Shown here one piece after another: positions 6,446-12,969 of a DNA stretch of 17,727 nucleotides; the first letter of the stretch is position 1, and each line of letters starts with the position of its first letter. A program made the translations under genes and the position numbers. The notes beneath the pieces were generated by a model, which saw only the letters and a list, made by a program, of their open reading frames with translations, did not search any database and was not told where the DNA came from. This stretch comes from CAYXUW01 sp964468375 (GTDB lineage Bacteria; Planctomycetota; Phycisphaerae; Sedimentisphaerales; Anaerobacaceae): assembly GCA_964468375.1 (NCBI GenBank), contig CAYXUW010000047.1, forward strand, positions 1-17,727, in the 5' to 3' direction.

Positions 6446-6945
6446 TTTGTTTCAGTTCAATCGTCGCGACATTCGCAAGTTTCTGCGGATGTGTTGACAT
6501 GAGCGGCTATTCCAATGAATCATTGTTTCCGGAAGAAGTGAGCAGCGTTTATGTGGAGATGTTTGACAATAGGAGCTTCCGGCGCGGAATTGAATACGAC
6601 CTTACCGATGCTCTGGCGAAGCGGATTGAGGCGGAGACGCCCTATAAAGTAATCTCCAGCAGAGACAGGGCTGATACCGTAATAAGCGGCCAGATTTTAT
6701 CAGCTCGGGAATTGTGGCTCAGCAGGGAGCGGGAGACTGGCAGAGCTTTGGAGAAGGAAGTGGAGCTGGTGGCTGTTGTAAACTGGGAAAACTTAAAAAC
6801 CGGAGAGTTACTGATAGACAATCAGTCTGTCAGCGCCTCGGCGAGCTATTCTGAGTGGCAGGAACAGGGCTTCGAGTATGGGTCGACTCTTGCGGCAAAC
6901 AATTTGGCACGCAAAATCGTAGAGTTGATGGAAAAAGATTGGTGA
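6400..6945 (+). CDS. LptE-like outer-membrane lipoprotein
   Basis: This 181-residue lipoprotein candidate has two arginines, a hydrophobic stretch and a likely lipidation cysteine at C31 (SFCGC; a non-classical lipobox because of Phe/Cys before Gly). The mature part follows the LptE pattern: SSVYVEMFDNRSFRRGIEYDL, then a helix (DALAKRIEA), then SSRDRADTVISGQI, then strands and a C-terminal helix ALAARKIVELM-like. LptE plugs LptD, the pore that inserts lipopolysaccharide in the outer membrane. Its presence implies an LPS-type surface, if the assignment is right. The start has AAGGA 5 bases upstream, inside the 3' end of the TPR gene. LptE is poorly conserved, so the call rests on pattern and context. 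Confidence 0.65.
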   Translation: MEKESCEQNRRAAFVICFSSIVATFASFCGCVDMSGYSNESLFPEEVSSVYVEMFDNRSFRRGIEYDLTDALAKRIEAETPYKVISSRDRADTVISGQILSARELWLSRERETGRALEKEVELVAVVNWENLKTGELLIDNQSVSASASYSEWQEQGFEYGSTLAANNLARKIVELMEKDW

Positions 6946-6971
6946 AACCGCGGTTTGTGACTTATAAGTCA
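6945..6971. promoter_or_regulatory. Two adjacent perfect palindromes upstream of ftsH
   Basis: AAACCGCGGTTT (6945-6956) and TGACTTATAAGTCA (6958-6971) are each exact palindromes, one base apart, in the 51-base gap between the LptE-like gene and ftsH. The second contains a -10-like TATAAG (6963-6968), with a weak TTGGTG (6939-6944) 18 bases upstream. The site could be a promoter with an operator for ftsH or a processing structure in the mRNA. Confidence 0.4.
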
Positions 6972-6996
6972 AGCCGATAGAGACGAAATATGGATT

Positions 6997-8991
6997 ATGA
7001 GTAAAAGTCAAAACGAAAAGCCGCCTCAGCCGCGCCGCGGCCCTCAAGGTGGACCTGGCAAAAAACCTCCGCTGCCGAGCTATAAACACGGGCCCTTTAG
7101 CTACCTCGTAATCGGAATTGTGATATTCACAGCTATGATGTTGCTACAGCAGTGGCAGAGCGTGGAGGAGATACGATGGGATGAGTTTGTCGAGCAGGTT
7201 GAGGACAATCACGTAGAGAGCGTTACTATAAAAGATACTGAGATAATGGGTAAATTCAATGAGGAGGGTATCGCCAGCAGGCCGGAGGGGAGCAAGGAAT
7301 CTTTTAAGGTTTATTACAAGGCGGAAGTGCAGGGCGAGCGCCTCGGAAAACTGCTGGAGGAAAACAGCGTGAAGACAGTCGCTGAGCCGCCGCGCATCTG
7401 GCTCTGGAATCTGGTGGGGATGATATTTCCAATAATTTTATTGATTGGGCTTTTTTACTTTTTGTTTGCACGTAATCTTCGAAGCGGGGCCGGTGGAATG
7501 CTGATGTCGTTCGGCCGAAGCAGGCATCGATTACAGAGCAAAGACCGGGTCAAGATAACATTTAAAGATGTAGCCGGCGTTGAAGAAGCTAAGGAAGAGG
7601 TGGCGGAGATAATCGAGTTTTTAAAGAATCCGAAGAAGTTTCAGCGGCTTGGCGGTCGAATTCCCCGCGGCGTTTTGCTTGTGGGCCCGCCCGGCTGCGG
7701 AAAAACACTGCTTGCCAAAGCGATAGCGGGAGAGGCAGAAGTGCCGTTTTTCAGTATATCCGGAAGCGATTTTGTGGAGATGTTTGTCGGTGTAGGAGCA
7801 TCCCGTGTGCGCGACTTGTTCAAACAGGCCAAAGAAAATTCCCCCTGTATTATTTTTCTTGATGAAGTTGACGCTATCGGGCGAAAACGCGGCGCTGGCT
7901 ATATCGGCGGGGGGCACGATGAACGTGAACAGACCTTAAATGCGATTTTAGTTGAGATGGACGGATTCGATACGAACGACCAGGTTATAGTGATTGCGGC
8001 CACAAACCGCGGGGATATTTTGGACCACGCTTTGACCCGGCCGGGAAGATTCGACAGGCAAATTTCGGTGCCGCTGCCGGACTTGAAAGGCCGGCTCGAA
8101 ATTCTGAAAGTCCACGCGAAGAAGGTTAAGTTGGGTGATGGTGCCGACCTGGAAAGACTGGCTCGCGGGACACCGATGTTCAGCGGAGCGGATTTGGCCG
8201 CTATTATTAACGAAGCGGCTCTGGCGGCAACTATGGCTAACAAGGATTATGTCGAAACCTCCGATTTGGAAGAGGCAAGGGACAAAGTTCGATGGGGAAG
8301 GGCAAGGAAAAGCAGGGTCGTCGATGAGTATGACAAGAAAATTACCGCTTATCACGAGGCGGGGCATGCGTTTGTTCAGTCAATGCTGAAAGACGCGGAC
8401 CCTCTGCATAAAGTCAGCATTATACCTCGCGGGCCTTTCGGCGGGGCAACTTTTGCGCTCCCGGAAAAGGACCGTCTGCATTACACGAAAAGGTATTGTA
8501 TGGCGCTTCTGCAAGTATGCTTCGGAGGCCGCATTGCCGAGGAGATGTTCTGCGAGGATATATCCAGCGGTGCGCAGGCGGATATCCAGCAGGCGACCAA
8601 TATTGCGAGACAGATGATTTTAACGTGGGGTATGAGTGACAAACTCGGCCCAATCAGCTACGAGGCGGATATGGGTAAGAACTCGATATATATGATGCCG
8701 GGTGAGAGAGAGTATTCGGAAAAGACAGCCGAGGAGATTGATAACGAGGTTAAACGGCTTGTCGATGAGGCCTATAAAAAATCTAAAGAGCTGATAGAGG
8801 CGAACAAGGATAAGCTTGACAGGATTGCGAAGACCTTGCTGAAATATGAAACCCTCGATGCCGATGATGTAAAATTGATTTTGGAAGGCGGCGAGCTGAA
8901 AAAACCAACAGTATCCGATTTGCTGACTGCCGAGCAGGCTAAGAGTAAGCAGGAAAAGTCCGAACAAAAGGAACAGCAAGAGCAGTCGTGA
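6997..8991 (+). CDS. ftsH: ATP-dependent zinc metalloprotease FtsH
   Basis: FtsH is a membrane-anchored AAA+ hexamer that extracts and degrades membrane and short-lived cytosolic proteins. All parts are present in 664 residues: a proline-rich cytosolic start, membrane helix 1 (about 35-52), a periplasmic domain, membrane helix 2 (about 134-157), Walker A GPPGCGKT (230-237), the pore loop FVEMFVG (259-265), Walker B IIFLDE (285-290), the second region of homology with TRPGRFDR (347-354), the zinc motif HEAGH (453-457) and the third ligand D529 in SSGAQADI. Walker A has Cys where most FtsH have Thr, before the conserved GKT. The C-terminal 20 residues are Lys/Glu/Gln-rich. No strong ribosome binding site precedes the ATG. 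In Escherichia coli FtsH degrades LpxC and so sets LPS output, which fits an LptE-like neighbour. Confidence 0.97.
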   Translation: MSKSQNEKPPQPRRGPQGGPGKKPPLPSYKHGPFSYLVIGIVIFTAMMLLQQWQSVEEIRWDEFVEQVEDNHVESVTIKDTEIMGKFNEEGIASRPEGSKESFKVYYKAEVQGERLGKLLEENSVKTVAEPPRIWLWNLVGMIFPIILLIGLFYFLFARNLRSGAGGMLMSFGRSRHRLQSKDRVKITFKDVAGVEEAKEEVAEIIEFLKNPKKFQRLGGRIPRGVLLVGPPGCGKTLLAKAIAGEAEVPFFSISGSDFVEMFVGVGASRVRDLFKQAKENSPCIIFLDEVDAIGRKRGAGYIGGGHDEREQTLNAILVEMDGFDTNDQVIVIAATNRGDILDHALTRPGRFDRQISVPLPDLKGRLEILKVHAKKVKLGDGADLERLARGTPMFSGADLAAIINEAALAATMANKDYVETSDLEEARDKVRWGRARKSRVVDEYDKKITAYHEAGHAFVQSMLKDADPLHKVSIIPRGPFGGATFALPEKDRLHYTKRYCMALLQVCFGGRIAEEMFCEDISSGAQADIQQATNIARQMILTWGMSDKLGPISYEADMGKNSIYMMPGEREYSEKTAEEIDNEVKRLVDEAYKKSKELIEANKDKLDRIAKTLLKYETLDADDVKLILEGGELKKPTVSDLLTAEQAKSKQEKSEQKEQQEQS

Positions 8992-9007
8992 AAAAAATAA
9001 AACGGTG

Positions 9008-9050
9008 AAAGCAAAAAGATAAAGGTGCGAACAGCTTTTCTTTTTGCTTT
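9008..9050 (+). terminator. Possible terminator or attenuator between ftsH and dsbD
   Basis: AAAGCAAAAAG (9008-9018) pairs with CTTTTTGCTTT (9040-9050), with a further inner AAAG/CTTT pairing, and is followed by T-rich DNA (ttattttttc). The stem is AT-rich, so it may only be a partial terminator that lowers dsbD expression. It overlaps the GTG at 9025 that could be read as an earlier dsbD start, another reason to prefer the start at 9085. Confidence 0.4.
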
Positions 9051-9084
9051 TTATTTTTTCGCTTTTAGTTTTTCTAAGGCGTAT

Positions 9085-10869
9085 ATGCGGGTAAGAACTG
9101 TTGCTATTTTGTTAGCTTTGCTGATTTTCACTGTTAACGGTTTCGCCGAGCCGTCGCCCGACGGTATAATTAAAACCAATATTGTTACCATTTCCGTTGA
9201 GAACCAGTATGAAGCTGTTGAGCCGAACAGCAGTTCTGCTCTGGCGGTTCATTTCGCGTTAAAAAAGAATTGGCACTTCTACGCCTCAGCCGGAGCCGCG
9301 CCGGGTGGCATGAATCTTAAAGTAAATCCCGCTTCTCCGAGCTATATAAAGTTTTCTGAGCCGATATTTCCGGAATCGCAGCTTTATTTTGACAAATCTT
9401 TAGGCATCAAACTGGCGGTATTTAGCGACGAGTTCACGGTGTTCTTGCCTTTTACCGTTAGCGGGGATGCGCCGAAGGCAAAAGCACAGGTAACAATTAA
9501 AGCTGAAGGGGCTGTTTGTTCAGATATGCAGTGCCGTATGCCCGATTTTGATGATTTGAGTATAACAGTCAATATTATTCCTGATGCGGAAATGACCGAG
9601 CCGAAGTTCGTCCTGCCGGAAGCTGCAAATCAAAGCAAATCAGTTTCGCCGGCGGTACAGGTTAATTATTCTCTCTGGTTTGCTCTTGGTCTGGCGTTTT
9701 TAGCGGGGTTGTCGCTGAATATTATGCCGTGTGTCTGGCCGGTGTTGCCTCTTGTCGTGATGCGGATTGTCGAGCAGGCAAAACGCGACAAAAGTAAGTC
9801 GATGGTGATGGGACTTGCTTTTTGTTTGGGGATATTGCTGTTTTTTGCCTGTCTGGCGGGAGCTAATATTGTCTTGCAGGTTTTCTATGGGCAGGTTTTG
9901 CAGTGGGGTGACCAGTTTCGCAATCCGGCTTTCGTTGCAGGGATGGCGCTTTTGTTGGTCGTGCTGGCGTTGTTTATGTTTGATGTTTTCAGCTTTGTTT
10001 TACCCGGCTCGATATCCGGTAAAAGCGGCGGTGGTTTCGCGGGCACGATAGGAATGGGTTTTTTGGCCGCCGTGCTGAGCACGCCGTGCAGTTTTGCGAT
10101 TTTAGCGGCGGCGTTTGCGTGGGCGCAGGCCCAGCCGTTGCTGCTGGCTACCGTAGCGATTATGGTTATAGGCCTCGGAATGGCTGTGCCGTATATGATA
10201 TTGACCTCAATGCCCGGTTTACTGGAGCGCTTGCCTAAACCGGGACGATGGATGGAATTATTCAAGCAGGCGATAGGATTTGTCCTGCTGATTATTGCGG
10301 TGAAGCTCATTGCGGCGTTGCCGGAAGCGCGGAGAATGGGTGTATTATACTTCGCGGTAGTGCTTGGTTTTTGTGTTTGGATGTGGGGCAGTTGGGTTAG
10401 TTACGATACTAAGTTGTCACGCAAATGGCTCATACGGATTGCAGCAGTAGCTTTAGCTGTGGCGACTGGATGGCTTTTTCTGCGTGCGCCTGCAAAGGGG
10501 CTTGTCGACTGGCAGGGTTACGATTCCAATTTAATACAAACCGCCCGCTCGGAGGAAAGGCCTGTTTTGATTAAATTTACTGCCGATTGGTGCCTGAGCT
10601 GTCAGGTGGTGGATAAAATGGTTTACTCGCGAAAGGATGTTGCGGAGCTGATTAAAGAAAAAGCTGTTTTGCCGATTAAAGCTGATACGACGACTAAAGA
10701 TTTACCGGCTACTATTGCGCTTAAAGAGATATACAACGAGCCAGGTGTCCCCGTTAGTATGCTGTTTGTCCCAGGCCGGAAAGAGCCGGTCAGATGGCGA
10801 GGCATATCCTTTGCCGATGAGTTAAAGGCGATTTTGGAAGAGCTTCCTGATAAAAACCGAGATTTCTGA
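9085..10869 (+). CDS. dsbD: Thiol:disulfide interchange protein DsbD
   Basis: DsbD carries reducing power from cytosolic thioredoxin across the inner membrane to periplasmic proteins. The 594-residue protein has the full three-part layout. A signal peptide (1 to about 21) is followed by a periplasmic N-terminal domain with the cysteine pair C145/C150 (AVCSDMQC). The membrane domain of about eight helices (about 195-465) has the two essential cysteines C216 (NIMPCVWP) and C335 (STPCSF). The C-terminal thioredoxin domain has ADWCLSC (C503/C506) and the cis-proline region NEPGVPVSMLF. The ATG at 9085 is preceded by AAGG and gives a clean signal peptide; the GTG at 9025 would add 20 odd residues. 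It is followed after one base by a lipoprotein gene, implying an operon. Confidence 0.93.
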   Translation: MRVRTVAILLALLIFTVNGFAEPSPDGIIKTNIVTISVENQYEAVEPNSSSALAVHFALKKNWHFYASAGAAPGGMNLKVNPASPSYIKFSEPIFPESQLYFDKSLGIKLAVFSDEFTVFLPFTVSGDAPKAKAQVTIKAEGAVCSDMQCRMPDFDDLSITVNIIPDAEMTEPKFVLPEAANQSKSVSPAVQVNYSLWFALGLAFLAGLSLNIMPCVWPVLPLVVMRIVEQAKRDKSKSMVMGLAFCLGILLFFACLAGANIVLQVFYGQVLQWGDQFRNPAFVAGMALLLVVLALFMFDVFSFVLPGSISGKSGGGFAGTIGMGFLAAVLSTPCSFAILAAAFAWAQAQPLLLATVAIMVIGLGMAVPYMILTSMPGLLERLPKPGRWMELFKQAIGFVLLIIAVKLIAALPEARRMGVLYFAVVLGFCVWMWGSWVSYDTKLSRKWLIRIAAVALAVATGWLFLRAPAKGLVDWQGYDSNLIQTARSEERPVLIKFTADWCLSCQVVDKMVYSRKDVAELIKEKAVLPIKADTTTKDLPATIALKEIYNEPGVPVSMLFVPGRKEPVRWRGISFADELKAILEELPDKNRDF

Positions 10870-10870
10870 T

Positions 10871-11479
10871 ATGAAGAAATTATTTGTTATATTGTTGATT
10901 GGAATGCTGATTATGACCTCATGTGCGATAAATCAGGGGAAGAACGAACAGAATGAGCCGTCGATACTTCAGCCGAAACCTCTCGATGACAACTGGAATA
11001 AGCTGCTTGTCGGCTACTGGGAAGGCAGCGGCGAATCAAGTGCAGGGACAGGTAAGGGCTGGATGAGAATAGAGCTAGACCTAAACGGCCAGTTTTTAGT
11101 TATCAGGGGCGAGTCAAAGATAACTGAAATAACTCCCGAGCAGAAGCAGTATCTAAAAGAAGTTATGCACGTCTCTGACGAAAATATCGCAAAATTTAGG
11201 GGCTCGACCTTCAAACACATGGAGCTTCGAACCACCGACCCTGAAACCGGCGAAATTGTCGGCTACCTTTTCGACAGCATGCGCTGCATTGCAAAGGGCA
11301 CCGGCAGAATTGAAGGAAATAAAGAAATTATACAGTGGCAATGGTCTGCAGGGGGACAGGGTGTATCGACGCGCATTACGGAGAAAGTCAGCGATGACAA
11401 GTTTGTTATTACTGAAAAATACACTTTTCCGGACGGAAATACGATGGAGGATAACTGGCAGATAGTTCGAAAGAAGTGA
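10871..11479 (+). CDS. Lipoprotein with a DUF1579-like domain
   Basis: A 202-residue protein with a textbook lipoprotein signal: MKKLFVILLIGMLIMTSC, lipidation at C18. The mature part, from about residue 48 (VGYWEGSGESSAGTGKGWMRIELDLNG), runs as successive beta strands, including FLVIRGE, GYLFDSMR, IIQWQWSAGG and FVITEKYTFPDGNTM. This pattern resembles the calycin-like DUF1579 proteins that appear to measure or bind small hydrophobic ligands; no function is established. It starts one base after the dsbD stop and so is almost certainly co-translated. It has no cysteines other than the lipid anchor and C135 in FDSMRCIAK, so it is not an obvious DsbD client. DUF1579 is a judgement from pattern only. 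Confidence 0.6.
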   Translation: MKKLFVILLIGMLIMTSCAINQGKNEQNEPSILQPKPLDDNWNKLLVGYWEGSGESSAGTGKGWMRIELDLNGQFLVIRGESKITEITPEQKQYLKEVMHVSDENIAKFRGSTFKHMELRTTDPETGEIVGYLFDSMRCIAKGTGRIEGNKEIIQWQWSAGGQGVSTRITEKVSDDKFVITEKYTFPDGNTMEDNWQIVRKK

Positions 11480-11491
11480 CGCAGCAGGACG

Positions 11492-12166
11492 ATGGCAAAG
11501 CAACGGAAAATAAAAGTCAATAAAGCCGAAGCGGCCGAGAGGGTCAGAAAGATTTTGCCGATTTTGAAAGAGCTCTACCCCGAGGCGAAAACCGCGCTTA
11601 ACTTCAAAAATCCGCTGGAACTTTTAATCGCGACTATTCTGTCGGCTCAGTGCACGGATGTGCGGGTAAATATAGTGACCAAGGATTTGTTCAAAAAGTA
11701 TAAATCAGCCAAAGACTGGGCCAAGGCCGACTTGAAAGAAATCGAGGCGGACATCAAAAGTACCGGCTTTTACCATAATAAGGCGGTTAGTATTAAAAAT
11801 AGCTGCACGGCGTTGATTGAGAAGTTTAATAATAAAGTGCCCGGCACGATGGATGAGCTTGTGGCGCTGCCCGGCGTGGGCAGAAAGACGGCCAATGTCG
11901 TTTTGGGCAATGCTTTCGGCGTTCCTGCCATCGCCTGCGATACCCACGTTATCCGGCTGAGCCGGCGGTTGCAGCTTTCCGCGAACAGCAACCCGGTAAA
12001 GCTTGAATTTGATTTGGCCGAGATAATACCTAAGAAGAGCTGGATGCTGTTCAGCCATTTGCTGATTCTTCATGGTCGGAGCATCTGCAAGGCACGTAAG
12101 CCCGATTGTGGGAATTGCCCAATTGCGAAATTTTGTCCGTCGGCGAATCAGCCGGCCTTGTGGTAA
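11492..12166 (+). CDS. nth: Endonuclease III (DNA glycosylase/AP lyase)
   Basis: Nth removes oxidised pyrimidines and cuts the DNA at the abasic site in base-excision repair. The 224-residue protein contains LSAQCTD (50-56), the helix-hairpin-helix LPGVGRKTA (126-134) with catalytic K132, catalytic D150 in CDTHVIRLSRRL, and the 4Fe-4S loop C-x6-C-x2-C-x5-C (C199, C206, C209, C215). The N-terminal extension (MAKQRKIKVNK) is basic and short. The start lies 12 bases after the lipoprotein stop with AGGA just upstream, so it is probably part of the same transcript. Confidence 0.96.
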   Translation: MAKQRKIKVNKAEAAERVRKILPILKELYPEAKTALNFKNPLELLIATILSAQCTDVRVNIVTKDLFKKYKSAKDWAKADLKEIEADIKSTGFYHNKAVSIKNSCTALIEKFNNKVPGTMDELVALPGVGRKTANVVLGNAFGVPAIACDTHVIRLSRRLQLSANSNPVKLEFDLAEIIPKKSWMLFSHLLILHGRSICKARKPDCGNCPIAKFCPSANQPALW

Positions 12167-12191
12167 GACGTTTTTAGGGAGATTTTTGTTT

Positions 12192-12881
12192 ATGGCGAAT
12201 ACTATTGATAAACCGGTAAAGGACCTTTGGCGGATATTCAGGATAATGGCTGAGTTCGTCGAGGGCTTTGACGAGCTTGCCGCTGTGGGGCCCGCCGTTT
12301 CATTTTTCGGTTCTGCAAGAATAGAGCCCGACCAGAAATACTACAAACTTGCGGAAGAGACCGCTTCGGAGATAGTCAAGGCCGGCTTCGCGGTAATAAC
12401 CGGCGGGGGCGGCGGTATTATGGAGGCGGCCAATAAAGGAGCTGTGAAGGCGAACGGTAAAAGTATCGGCCTAAATATCGAAATACCGATGGAGCAAATA
12501 CCGAACAAATATCAAAATCTGTCTCTGCACTTCAAATACTTTTTCTGCCGCAAGGTAATGTTTCTCAAATACGCCCACGGCTTTATAGTCTTCCCTGGCG
12601 GCTTCGGGACTATGGACGAATTTACAGAATCCCTTGTCCTAATTCAGACCTTAAAGCAGGCGTCTTTCCCCGTTATTCTGATGGGCAGCGACTACTGGCA
12701 GGGATTGATTGACTGGATGAAGGAGAAGATGCTCAAAGAGCACCATTTTATCTCCCCGAAGGACCTCAAGGTATTCACCGTCGTCGATAGGCCGGAAGAG
12801 GCCGTCAAAATCATAACTGACTTCAGAGAGGCAAAGGGCCGTGTCGGTATCGACCTGCCCTCCGAAATGAAGAAAGAGTGA
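12192..12881 (+). CDS. LOG-family nucleotide 5'-monophosphate phosphoribohydrolase
   Basis: LOG-family (TIGR00730) enzymes cleave nucleotide monophosphates, in plants and some bacteria cytokinin ribotides, to free base and ribose-5-phosphate. This 229-residue protein has a Rossmann fold with SFFGSARIEPD (37-47), GGGGGIMEAANKGA (71-84) and the catalytic PGGFGTMDE (135-143), plus the conserved FCRK (118-121). Bacterial members usually act in nucleotide salvage or cleanup, so a cytokinin role should not be assumed. The ATG at 12192 has AGGGAG about 11 bases upstream; an open extension back to 12072 lies inside nth and is rejected. It is the last gene of the plus-strand block and faces a terminator. 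Confidence 0.9.
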   Translation: MANTIDKPVKDLWRIFRIMAEFVEGFDELAAVGPAVSFFGSARIEPDQKYYKLAEETASEIVKAGFAVITGGGGGIMEAANKGAVKANGKSIGLNIEIPMEQIPNKYQNLSLHFKYFFCRKVMFLKYAHGFIVFPGGFGTMDEFTESLVLIQTLKQASFPVILMGSDYWQGLIDWMKEKMLKEHHFISPKDLKVFTVVDRPEEAVKIITDFREAKGRVGIDLPSEMKKE

Positions 12882-12910
12882 CCTCGAAAGTCCGCCCCAC
12901 TCTTTAAAAC

Positions 12911-12948
12911 AAAAAAAAACGCCAGTGCATTTCTGCAACTGGCGTTTT
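12911..12948. terminator. Bidirectional rho-independent terminator
   Basis: AAAACGCCAGT (12916-12926) pairs perfectly with ACTGGCGTTTT (12938-12948), and GCA/TGC pairs inside. The stem has T4 on the plus side and, read on the minus strand, a run of nine T. It lies between the convergent LOG-family gene (ends 12881) and the coiled-coil lipoprotein gene (ends 12970) and should stop both, the minus-strand one more strongly. Confidence 0.85.
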
Positions 12949-12969
12949 ATCGCAACTTTCTCAATAGCT

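Noticed and set aside
9025..9084. GTG start for DsbD
   Set aside because: It lies in the loop of a hairpin, lacks a ribosome binding site and puts a second hydrophobic stretch before a clean signal peptide that starts at 9085.
12072..12191. An upstream start of the LOG-family gene inside nth
   Set aside because: It would add 40 residues encoded by another frame of the nth iron-sulphur loop region; the ATG at 12192 has a ribosome binding site and a normal family N-terminus.
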